The notes beneath the pieces are model-generated. The model ran no database searches. It was given only the letters and a program-made list of their open reading frames with translations, and had not been told where the DNA came from. This document shows positions 56,772 through 64,000 of a stretch of 64,000 bases of DNA, one piece after another (the first letter of the stretch is position 1; each line of letters begins with the position of its first letter). This stretch comes from Paraburkholderia dinghuensis (GTDB lineage: Bacteria > Pseudomonadota > Gammaproteobacteria > Burkholderiales > Burkholderiaceae). Both the position numbers and the translations under genes were made by a program. Location of the stretch: assembly GCF_003837865.1 (NCBI RefSeq), contig NZ_RQIS01000003.1, forward strand, positions 62,001 to 126,000, read 5' to 3'.

Positions 56772-57015
56772 GGTGACTCGGCGTTGTGGTTCGATTTCGG
56801 AACGGACAGCCCGGACTGAACAGCTGATGCGCGGGGTCCGCGCGGCCGCTGGAAAACGGTGCCAGGCAACCGCAGGATTGTACCAAAGCGCCTCGCGTCG
56901 GCATTATCCCGGTTTCAGCCGGGCGCGCCTGTGTCGCGCAGGCGCCGCAGCAGGACGCCGCCAGCATGCGCTGCAAACTGGCGCGGCGGCAGCGCGGCGA
57001 GGCGCTAGCGCCGCC

Positions 57016-58185
57016 TCACTGCGCGAGATAGACGAACTTGCCGCCGCGGATCGTGCCCATCACGCTCGCGCGTTGGTCGAGGCCGACGTGGTCGGTCGCG
57101 CTCGTGTTCACGACGCCGTTCGGCACGACCAGTTCATGCGCGTGCTCGAGTTCGCCGCGCAATGCGATGCGGAACGCTTCCGTTCCTGGCTGCGCGGTCT
57201 TCAGCGCATGGGCCACGGCATCCTGCAGGCGGGCGTAGACGCCCGCGGCATCGCCGGCGAACTGCGTGACCGTGCCGGCGCCGTACTTTGCTTCGTAGGC
57301 GTCGACGAACGCGAGCGCCGCCTTCTGGGCCGGCTGGTCGGCGGGCAGCGTGCGCGCGACGACGACCGGCTGCGTCGGGAACAGCGTACCTTCCACGTCC
57401 TTGCCGCCGAGCTTGATGAACTCGGGCGTCGCGATGCCGTGCGTCTGATAGATCGCGCCCTTGTAGCCGTACCCGGCCAGCGTGCGCTGCGGCAGCACGC
57501 TCGGCGTGCCCGCTCCCGCGATCAGCACCGCGTCGGGCTTCGCCGCGATCAGCTTGAGCACCTGGCCGGTGACGCTCGCGTCGGTGCGGTTGTAGCGCTC
57601 CGTCGCCACGATCTCGATGTGGCGCGCCCCGGCCGCCTTCGTGAATTCCTTGAGCCAGCTGTCGCCGTAGCTGTCCGCGAAGCCGATGAAGCCAACCGTC
57701 TTCACGTTGTGCGCCGCCATGTAGCGGGTCATCACGTCGGCCATTGCGGCGTCGGTTTGCGCCATCTTGAACGCCCACACGCGCGCGCCTTCCTGCGGCT
57801 CGACCACCGATCCCGAGCCGACCAGCGTGATCATCGGCGTCTTGCCCTCCGACACGGGATCGAGCGCCGCGAGCGCAGCCGGCGTGATGTTCGGCCCGAC
57901 GATCACGTCGACATGGTTCTCGTCGATGAGCTTGCGGATATTGCGCACGGCCACGCCCGGATCGGAGCCGTCGTCGAGCACGACGTAGTCGGTTTTCTGG
58001 CCCGCGATCGTGGCGGGCCACATCAGCATCGCGTTCTTGCTCGTGATGCCGATCGCGGCGGCGGGGCCGGTGCTCGACAGGTCGATGCCCACTTTCAGGT
58101 CGGCGTGGGCGCTCGGTGCGGCGGCGGCGATGAGCGCGGCCGTCGCCATGACGGCGAGCGGGCGCAGGAACGGCTGCGGCTTCAT
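57016..58185 (-). CDS. Branched-chain amino-acid-type ABC substrate-binding protein, orphan
   Basis: A 389-residue periplasmic binding protein (Peripla_BP_6). The signal peptide MKPQPFLRPLAVMATAALIA runs to SAHA. The mature part has LKVGIDLSSTGPAAAIGITS, VIVGPNITPAALAAL and GFIGFADSYGDSWLKEF, typical of LivK-like proteins. The ATG at 58185 has GGAGA upstream. No permease or ATPase gene is adjacent; it lies between pcm and cysB. It may serve a transporter encoded elsewhere, and its ligand is unknown. Confidence 0.9.
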   Translation of the reverse strand: MKPQPFLRPLAVMATAALIAAAAPSAHADLKVGIDLSSTGPAAAIGITSKNAMLMWPATIAGQKTDYVVLDDGSDPGVAVRNIRKLIDENHVDVIVGPNITPAALAALDPVSEGKTPMITLVGSGSVVEPQEGARVWAFKMAQTDAAMADVMTRYMAAHNVKTVGFIGFADSYGDSWLKEFTKAAGARHIEIVATERYNRTDASVTGQVLKLIAAKPDAVLIAGAGTPSVLPQRTLAGYGYKGAIYQTHGIATPEFIKLGGKDVEGTLFPTQPVVVARTLPADQPAQKAALAFVDAYEAKYGAGTVTQFAGDAAGVYARLQDAVAHALKTAQPGTEAFRIALRGELEHAHELVVPNGVVNTSATDHVGLDQRASVMGTIRGGKFVYLAQ

Positions 58186-58402
58186 GCGGTGAGTCTCCAG
58201 CGGTAGAGCTGCATCGGATCGGATGGGGGCGGAGTCTGGGCTAAAGGCCCTGACTCCGGTTGGCAAGCGCTGAAGCGCTGACTCCCGTTTGCTCCGATCG
58301 ACAGCCATCAGTTGTAGTTGTGATGCGCCTTGTCCTGCTGTCCTTCGGGTGTTGCTGATTAGTGTGAAGCGAAACGCTGCTTTGAAGCGGCGAAGTAAAG
58401 CG

Positions 58403-59344
58403 TCAAAGCTCGTAACTCTCGTGTTCGCCCTTGAGGGCCTGCTCGATGAGCTTGCGGTTCAGGCTCGGCGAAAGCAGTTCGACGAGCGTGTACACATAGC
58501 CGCGCAGATAAGCGCCCTGCTTGAGCGCGACACGCGTGACGTTGCTGCCGAACAGATGCCCGACCGGTATCGCGCGCAGGTGGCGGTCGCGTTCTGCGTT
58601 GAAGGCGATGTCGGCCATGATGCCCACGCCGAGGCCCAGCTCGACGTACGTCTTGATGACGTCGGCGTCGATGGCCTCCAGCACGATGTCGGGCGAGAGG
58701 CCGCGCAAGCGGAACGCCTCGTTGATCTTCGTGCGGCCCGCGAACGCGTTGTCGTAAGTGATGAGCGGAAATTGGGCCAGATCGTCGAGCGAGAGCGGCT
58801 TGCGCTCCAGCAACGTGTGGTCGTCCGGCATGACCGCCACATGGTGCCAGGTGAAGCAGGGCAGCGACACCAGTTCCTTATAGCCGGAGATGGCTTCGGT
58901 CGCGATGGCGAGGTCGGCCTGGTCGTGGAGCACCATTTCCGCGACCTGGGTCGGGCTGCCTTGCAGGATCGACAGGTGGACCTTCGGGAAGCGCCGCTTG
59001 AACTCGGCGATCGCCGTCGGCAGCGAGTAGCGCGCCTGGGTGTGCGTCGCGGCGATGACCAGGTTGCCCTGATCCTGCGCGGCGTAGTCCTTACCGACGC
59101 GCTTCAGGCTCTCCACCTCCTGCAGGATGCGCTCCACCGAGGCGAGGATGAGCCGCCCCGGCTCGGTGAGCGAGCGCACGCGCTTGCCGTGCCGCTTGAA
59201 GATTTCGACCCCAAGCTCGTCCTCCAGCTCGATGATCGCCTTCGAGACACCCGGCTGACTTGTATACAGCGCCTTGGCGGCATCGGTGAGATTGAAGTTC
59301 TGCCGAACGGCTTCGCGCACGAACCGGAACTGGTGCAGGTTCAT
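58403..59344 (-). CDS. cysB: CysB-family LysR regulator of sulfur assimilation
   Basis: A 313-residue LysR regulator. The N-terminal winged helix (MNLHQFRFVREAVRQNFNLT, then SQPGVSKAIIELEDELGVEI) and the effector domain (ATHTQARYSLPTAIAEFKRR, LPCFTWHHVAVMPDDHTLL, GLGVGIMADIAF) closely follow CysB/Cbl. These activate sulfate assimilation genes in response to N-acetylserine, thiosulfate or APS. It is divergent from cysI with a 314-base AT-rich intergenic region between them, the expected control point for both. Confidence 0.95.
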   Translation of the reverse strand: MNLHQFRFVREAVRQNFNLTDAAKALYTSQPGVSKAIIELEDELGVEIFKRHGKRVRSLTEPGRLILASVERILQEVESLKRVGKDYAAQDQGNLVIAATHTQARYSLPTAIAEFKRRFPKVHLSILQGSPTQVAEMVLHDQADLAIATEAISGYKELVSLPCFTWHHVAVMPDDHTLLERKPLSLDDLAQFPLITYDNAFAGRTKINEAFRLRGLSPDIVLEAIDADVIKTYVELGLGVGIMADIAFNAERDRHLRAIPVGHLFGSNVTRVALKQGAYLRGYVYTLVELLSPSLNRKLIEQALKGEHESYEL

Positions 59345-59658
59345 ATATAACCCCTTGGCATATAAACCTAATTTTTAAGTCGTTTGAAATATAAGGGCAG
59401 TTTATTACGATTCCATCAACTTTTCCAATATGGATATCTGTTTTGGTCATAAGCACATGACTGGCAGCAGTAACAAACGCCGGTTGCGACCGATGACCGC
59501 AGCGCAGTCGAAGTCGGAGTGCGCGGCGTAACAGGAAGACAGCAGGAAGACAGCAGGAAGACAGCAGGAAGACAGCAGGAAAACTGCAGGAAAACTGCAG
59601 GAAGCTGCAGGAAGCTGCAGCAAACGCCGCGATCGAGCCAAACCCCTGGGGTCCCCGA
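59345..59658. promoter_or_regulatory. cysB-cysI divergent control region
   Basis: The cysB-proximal part (about 59345-59460) is strongly AT-rich, as expected of CysB binding sites, and probably holds both promoters. The cysI-proximal part contains the tandem repeat at 59531-59621. A TGGGG sequence seven bases before the cysI ATG acts as ribosome site. Individual CysB half-sites could not be fixed with confidence. Confidence 0.6.
59531..59621 (+). repeat. 10/11-base tandem repeat upstream of cysI
   Basis: About eight adjacent units share the core GCAGGAA. From left: a 10-base unit, three copies of AGCAGGAAGAC, then AGCAGGAAAAC, TGCAGGAAAAC, two copies of TGCAGGAAGC and a partial unit. The 10-11 base period equals one helical turn of DNA, and each unit contains AGGA. 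It ends 37 bases before the cysI start codon, so it will be in the 5' leader if transcription starts in the AT-rich part. Confidence 0.92.
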
Positions 59659-61338
59659 ATGTATCAATACGACCAGTACGACCAGACTATCGTCGACGAA
59701 CGCGTCGCTCAGTACCGCGACCAGGTTCGCCGCCGCCTGTCGGGCGAATTGACCGAAGACGAATTCCGCCCGCTTCGCCTGCAGAACGGCCTGTACATGC
59801 AGCGGCACGCGTACATGCACCGCATCGCGATTCCGTACGGCAACCTGCGCAGCGACCAGTTGCGCATGCTGGCGCGTATCGCACGCGAGCATGATCGCGG
59901 CTATGGCCACTTCTCGACGCGCACGAACATCCAGTACAACTGGATCAAGCTCGAAGAAACGCCGGAGATCCTCGCGAAGCTCGCGTCGGTGCAGATGCAC
60001 GGTATCCAGACCTCGGGCAACGATATCCGCAACATCACCGCCGACCAGTTCGCGGGCGTCGCGCCCGACGAGATCATCGACCCGCGTCCGTGGGCCGAAA
60101 TCCTGCGCCAGTGGTCGACGTTCCACCCCGAATTCTCGTGGCTGCCGCGCAAGTTCAAGATTGCCGTGTCCGGTTCGAAGGAGGACCGCGTGGCCGTGCA
60201 GATCCACGACCTCGGCGTCTATCTCGATCGCAATGAAAACGGTGAAGTCGTCGCGAGCATCCTCGCGGGCGGCGGGCTCGGCCGCACGCCGATCGTCGGC
60301 GCGATCATCAAGCGTGATCTGCCGTGGCAGCATCTGCTGACCTACTGCGAAGCCGTGCTGCGTGTGTACAACCGCTTTGGACGACGCGACAACCTCTTCA
60401 AGGCGCGCATCAAGATCCTCGTGAAGGCGCTCTCGCCCGCGAAGTTCGCGCAGCAAGTGGAAGAGGAGTGGCAGCACCTGAAGGACGGCCCGTCGACGCT
60501 CACGCAGGCCGAAGTGGACCGCGTGTCGCAACACTTCGCACCGCCCGCGTATGAGAAGCTCGCCGATACCGACGCCTCTTACGAAACGCACCTGCTGGAG
60601 AACCGCGCTTTCGCGCGCTGGGTCGAGCGCAACGTGCGCACGCATCGCGTGGCGGGCTACGCGTCGGTGACGCTCTCGCTCAAGCCGCACGGCATCGCCC
60701 CCGGCGACGCCACCGACAAGCAGATGGAAGCCGTGGCCGACTGGGCCGACGAATACGCGTTCGGCTATATCCGCGTGTCGCACGAGCAGAACCTGATCCT
60801 CGCCGACGTCAGGAAGCGCGATCTTTTCGCGCTCTGGGAAAAGGCGAAGGCGGAGGGTTTTGCGACGCCGAACATCGGCTTGCTGACCGACATCATCGCG
60901 TGCCCGGGCGGCGACTTCTGCTCGCTCGCGAACGCGAAGTCGATTCCCATCGCGAAGGCAGTCCAGGCACGTTTCGACGATCTCGATTACGTCCACGACC
61001 TGGGCGACCTGTCGTTCAACATCTCGGGCTGCATGAATTCGTGCGGTCACCATCACGTCGGCAACATTGGCGTGCTCGGCGTCGACAAGGACGGCGCCGA
61101 GTGGTATCAGGTCTCGCTCGGCGGCGAGCAGAGCACGGGCGCGAACGGCGCGCGTCTTGGCCGCGTGATCGGCCCGTCGTTCTCGGCCGAAGAAATGCCG
61201 GACGTCGTGGAGAAGGTGATCGACACGTTCGTTGCGAACCGCATCAACGGTGAGCGTTTTATCGACACCTATGACCGCATCGGCATCGCGCCCTTCAAGG
61301 AGCGCGTGTACGCATCGCGCCAGCCGGCCCACGCCTGA
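59659..61338 (+). CDS. cysI: Sulfite reductase hemoprotein (CysI-type, nitrite/sulfite reductase family)
   Basis: A 559-residue siroheme and iron-sulfur enzyme reducing sulfite to sulfide. Two ferredoxin-like halves are visible (LRLQNGLYMQRHAYMHRIAI, GHFSTRTNIQYNWIKLEE). The cofactor cysteines are in ACPGGDFCSLANAKS and ISGCMNSCGHHHVGNIG, the four-Cys siroheme/4Fe-4S set. No cysJ flavoprotein is next to it, so electrons probably come from a ferredoxin or another reductase. It is the first gene of the assimilatory operon. Confidence 0.95.
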   Translation: MYQYDQYDQTIVDERVAQYRDQVRRRLSGELTEDEFRPLRLQNGLYMQRHAYMHRIAIPYGNLRSDQLRMLARIAREHDRGYGHFSTRTNIQYNWIKLEETPEILAKLASVQMHGIQTSGNDIRNITADQFAGVAPDEIIDPRPWAEILRQWSTFHPEFSWLPRKFKIAVSGSKEDRVAVQIHDLGVYLDRNENGEVVASILAGGGLGRTPIVGAIIKRDLPWQHLLTYCEAVLRVYNRFGRRDNLFKARIKILVKALSPAKFAQQVEEEWQHLKDGPSTLTQAEVDRVSQHFAPPAYEKLADTDASYETHLLENRAFARWVERNVRTHRVAGYASVTLSLKPHGIAPGDATDKQMEAVADWADEYAFGYIRVSHEQNLILADVRKRDLFALWEKAKAEGFATPNIGLLTDIIACPGGDFCSLANAKSIPIAKAVQARFDDLDYVHDLGDLSFNISGCMNSCGHHHVGNIGVLGVDKDGAEWYQVSLGGEQSTGANGARLGRVIGPSFSAEEMPDVVEKVIDTFVANRINGERFIDTYDRIGIAPFKERVYASRQPAHA

Positions 61339-61365
61339 ACCGCACGATAACAAGGATTGAGTTTC

Positions 61366-61911
61366 ATGACGCTGATTATCAAAAACCGCGCGGTCGTCGA
61401 GGACAACTGGACGGTGGTGCGTCCCGCGGAAGACGGCGCGCTGCCCGAAGTCGCCGCGCTGCCCGCAGGCAAGGTCATCGTGCCGCTGGCGCTGTGGAAG
61501 TCTTCGCGTGAGGCGCTCGTCGCTGCGAAGTCGCGCGACGAACTCGGCGTGTGGCTCGCGCCCGATAGCGAACCCGCTGACATCGCCGCCGACTTCGACC
61601 AACTCGCGCTGATCGCCGTCGATTTCCCCGTGTTCCGCGATGGCCGCGGCTATTCGATCGCGCGTCTGTTGCGCGAGCGCTTTGGCTACAAGGGCGAGCT
61701 GCGCGCGATCGGCGACGTGCTGCGCGACCAGTTGCGCTTCTACGAGCGCTGCGGCTTCGACGCCTACGCTGTGCGCGCCGACAAGGACATCCACGACGCG
61801 CTGAAGGCGTTCACCGAGTTCACTGTGCAGTACCAGGGCGCGTTCGACGAACCGTCGCCGCTCTTTCGTCGCCGCGCTGCGCAGCAGGCACAAGCCGGTA
61901 GCGCAGCATGA
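61366..61911 (+). CDS. DUF934 family protein associated with sulfite reductase
   Basis: A 181-residue protein, MTLIIKNRAVVEDNWTVV, with LALIAVDFPVFRDGRGYSIA and LRERFGYKGELRAIGDVLRD as its conserved core. DUF934 proteins are regularly found between cysI and cysH in beta-proteobacteria, and are thought to help sulfite reduction, but no activity is established. The ATG at 61366 is preferred over an upstream TTG. The stop overlaps the cysH start (ATGA). Confidence 0.9.
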   Translation: MTLIIKNRAVVEDNWTVVRPAEDGALPEVAALPAGKVIVPLALWKSSREALVAAKSRDELGVWLAPDSEPADIAADFDQLALIAVDFPVFRDGRGYSIARLLRERFGYKGELRAIGDVLRDQLRFYERCGFDAYAVRADKDIHDALKAFTEFTVQYQGAFDEPSPLFRRRAAQQAQAGSAA

Positions 61912-62663
61912 GCACGGTCGCTGACGAAATCACGCCTGAACTGCAGGCGAAGATCGCGCTGCTCGATGTGCTGCTCGATTCGATCGCGGCACGCCACGCG
62001 AGCGTGAAGTTCGCGAGCAGTCTCGCTGCCGAGGACATGCTCCTCACGCACGCAATCCTTTCGCGGTCCGTTGCGATCGGCATCTTCTCGCTGAACACGG
62101 GACGTCTGCATGCGGAAACGGTCGGCATGTTCGACCGCGTGCGTGAGCGCTACGGCTACGAGATCGAACAGTTTCACCCGCAGCAGGACGCCGTCGACGA
62201 ATACGTCTCGCAGCACGGTCTGAACGCGTTCTACGAGAGCGTCGATCTGCGCAAGCGCTGCTGCGAGATTCGCAAGGTCGAGCCGCTGAACCGCGCGCTC
62301 GCCGGTGTCTCGGCGTGGGTGACGGGGCAACGCCGCGAACAGTCGGTCACGCGCGCGGAGCTGCACGAGGAAGAGCGCGACGACGCGCGCGGCATCGCCA
62401 AGTTCAATCCGCTCGCCGACTGGACCGAAGCCGAAGTGTGGGCTTATCTGCGCGCCTTCGACGTGCCGGTGAATCCGCTGCATGCGCGCGGCTATCCGAG
62501 CATCGGCTGCGAACCTTGTACGCGTGCGGTGCGCCCCGGCGAAGACAGCCGCGCGGGCCGTTGGTGGTGGGAGTCGCGCGACACGAAGGAATGTGGGCTG
62601 CATATCACGGCGTTGTCGGCGATTCCGGTCATCGAAGTGCGGCAATCGGAACGCGAGAGCTAG
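61908..62663 (+). CDS. cysH: Adenylylsulfate (APS) reductase, iron-sulfur type CysH
   Basis: A 251-residue thioredoxin-dependent reductase. SVKFASSLAAEDMLLTHAIL-type PP-loop sequence is followed by the Cys pairs KRCCEIRKVEPL and SIGCEPCTRAV, the 4Fe-4S ligands found in APS reductases and absent from E. coli-type PAPS reductases. The C-terminal ECGLH holds the catalytic Cys. It therefore probably reduces APS directly to sulfite, bypassing APS kinase. It is coupled to the DUF934 gene by ATGA overlap. Confidence 0.95.
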   Translation: MSTVADEITPELQAKIALLDVLLDSIAARHASVKFASSLAAEDMLLTHAILSRSVAIGIFSLNTGRLHAETVGMFDRVRERYGYEIEQFHPQQDAVDEYVSQHGLNAFYESVDLRKRCCEIRKVEPLNRALAGVSAWVTGQRREQSVTRAELHEEERDDARGIAKFNPLADWTEAEVWAYLRAFDVPVNPLHARGYPSIGCEPCTRAVRPGEDSRAGRWWWESRDTKECGLHITALSAIPVIEVRQSERES

Positions 62664-62777
62664 AATCAAGGCGCTGGTGCGCGAGTTTGATCTGCGGGTT
62701 TACCGCAAAGCGTGCGCCAGAGTAGAACAAGCATTCCGTGCCCCTCATGGCGGCACGGAACAACGAAGGACCTCAAC

Positions 62778-63740
62778 ATGAGCACGACGCTCGATTCCAC
62801 TGTGAACGCGCCGCAACAAGTCACTTCGAACCGCATGGACCACCTCGACTGGCTCGAAGCCGAGTCGATCCACATCCTGCGCGAACTGGTCGCCGAATGC
62901 AGCAAGCCCGCGCTGCTGTTCTCGGGCGGCAAGGATTCCGTGGTCGTGCTCGCGCTCGCCCTGAAGGCGTTCGGCCTCGGCGCGAACCGCAAGACCTCGC
63001 TGCCGTTTCCGCTCGTGCATATCGACACGGGTCACAACTACGAAGAAGTGATCGACTTCCGCGACCGCCGCGCTGCCGAAATCGGCGCGCAACTCGTGGT
63101 CGGCCACGTCGAGGATTCGATCAAGCGCGGCACCGTTCGTCTGCGCCGCGAAACGGATTCGCGCAACGCCGCGCAAGCGGTCACGCTGCTCGAAACCATC
63201 GAGCAACATGGTTACACGGCAATGATCGGCGGTGCGCGCCGCGATGAAGAGAAGGCTCGCGCGAAGGAGCGCATCTTCTCGTTCCGCGACGAATTCGGCC
63301 AGTGGGACCCGAAGGCGCAGCGCCCGGAACTCTGGAGCCTCTACAACGCGCGCCTGCATAACGGCGAGCACCTGCGCGTGTTCCCGATCTCGAACTGGAC
63401 CGAACTCGACGTGTGGCAGTACATCGCGCGCGAAAACCTCGAACTGCCGCCGATCTACTACGCGCATGAGCGCGAGATCGTGCGCCGCAATGGTCTGCTC
63501 GTGCCGGTCACGCCGCTGACGCCGATGAAGGAGGGCGAGACGAGCGAAAAGGCGATCGTGCGTTTCCGCACGGTGGGCGACATCAGCTGCACGTGCCCGG
63601 TGGAAAGCGACGCGGACGACGTCGAGAAGATCATCGCCGAAACCGCCGTGACGGAAATCACCGAGCGCGGCGCGACGCGCATGGACGACCAGACGTCCGA
63701 AGCCGCGATGGAACAGCGCAAGAAGCAAGGTTATTTCTAA
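62778..63740 (+). CDS. cysD: Sulfate adenylyltransferase subunit 2
   Basis: A 320-residue ATP-sulfurylase small subunit. The PP-loop is [40 protein letters not shown] and [20 protein letters not shown] are typical of CysD. It makes APS from ATP and sulfate with the GTPase CysN. The ATG at 62778 has GAAGGA upstream; the frame is open further back without family content. It is 26 bases before cysN. Confidence 0.97.
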   Translation: MSTTLDSTVNAPQQVTSNRMDHLDWLEAESIHILRELVAECSKPALLFSGGKDSVVVLALALKAFGLGANRKTSLPFPLVHIDTGHNYEEVIDFRDRRAAEIGAQLVVGHVEDSIKRGTVRLRRETDSRNAAQAVTLLETIEQHGYTAMIGGARRDEEKARAKERIFSFRDEFGQWDPKAQRPELWSLYNARLHNGEHLRVFPISNWTELDVWQYIARENLELPPIYYAHEREIVRRNGLLVPVTPLTPMKEGETSEKAIVRFRTVGDISCTCPVESDADDVEKIIAETAVTEITERGATRMDDQTSEAAMEQRKKQGYF

Positions 63741-63766
63741 GAGCACGCAGAGGAACAATCCAGTCA

Positions 63767-64000
63767 TGAGCCGCATTGAGCAACCCGCGTATCAACATGA
63801 AGACCTCGGCGTGCTGCGTTTCATCACGGCGGGCAGCGTCGACGATGGCAAGAGCACGCTGATCGGCCGTCTGCTTTACGACAGCAAGGCCGTGCTCTCG
63901 GACCAGCTTTCGGCGCTCTCGCGCGCGAAGAACAAGCGCACCGTGGGCGACGAGATCGACCTCTCACTCTTGACCGACGGCCTCGAAGCCGAGCGCGAAC
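63767..64000 (+). CDS. cysN: Sulfate adenylyltransferase subunit 1 (CysN), partial
   Basis: The first 78 codons of an EF-Tu-like GTPase run off the right edge. [20 protein letters not shown] contains the G1 P-loop and [16 protein letters not shown] the following helix; [16 protein letters not shown] is a typical CysN switch region. It partners CysD. Whether a CysC domain is fused at the C-terminus cannot be seen. Confidence 0.95.

Noticed and set aside
59531-59621. CRISPR array
   Set aside because: Units are only 10-11 bases, directly adjacent, with no spacers and no cas genes nearby.
59416-61893. Very long open frame on the minus strand opposite cysI and DUF934
   Set aside because: It is the shadow of high-GC coding sequence; the product is a low-complexity Arg/Val/Ala string, while the + strand encodes textbook CysI.

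Overview
The window looks like chromosome of a Burkholderiaceae bacterium close to Burkholderia, Paraburkholderia or Caballeronia. The evidence is gene content and order, not a database match: waaC-kdoO-waaA, urtABCDE joined to ureDABCEFG, pcm next to a single-domain rhodanese, cysI-DUF934-cysH-cysD-cysN beside cysB, and a full Flp/Tad pilus locus. GC is high except in a few patches. No rRNA, tRNA, CRISPR array or intact insertion sequence was seen.

Region 1 (1-25,100) is a surface-polysaccharide island. Leftward: ABC exporter wzt (cut by the edge), wzm, and manC. Rightward after a 1.2 kb gene-free stretch: a mosaic glycosyltransferase, a Gmd paralog, gmd and fcl (GDP-deoxysugars), then a WbpV-like reductase, WbpL-like initiating transferase and WbpM-like dehydratase (UDP-QuiNAc/FucNAc-type initiation). 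Leftward again: wzx, two glycosyltransferases, galE and a stand-alone cysC. Phosphomannomutase and gtrA read rightward. A leftward set of a GtrB-like transferase and three DUF2029 (GT87-type) membrane proteins follows, with a relic of a fourth DUF2029 gene on the opposite strand.

Region 2 (25,600-37,000) is a Flp/Tad pilus locus: two flp pilins, tadV, rcpC, rcpA, a small lipoprotein, tadZ, tadA, tadB, tadC, tadE and tadG. No tadD is recognised. RcpA has a long repetitive Pro/Ala/Gly tail.

Region 3 (37,100-43,700) holds inner-core LPS genes waaC, kdoO and waaA, then a decayed glycosylation cassette: a frameshifted GtrB-like transferase, an intact polytopic GT-C-like protein, and the last ~30 codons of an EamA/DMT-type transporter.

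Region 4 (43,700-55,700) is one leftward urea uptake and hydrolysis block, urtABCDE-ureDABCEFG. A near-perfect sigma-54 promoter (TGGCACG-N4-TTGCA) lies about 100 bases upstream of urtA, implying nitrogen control.

Region 5 (55,700-64,000) contains rhodanese and pcm with a strong terminator, an orphan periplasmic binding protein, cysB, and the divergent assimilatory sulfate operon cysI-DUF934-cysH-cysD-cysN (cut by the edge). An 11-base tandem repeat lies just upstream of cysI. CysH carries the iron-sulfur cysteine pairs of APS reductases, so the cysC in the polysaccharide island is probably not needed for cysteine synthesis and may instead supply PAPS for sulfation.
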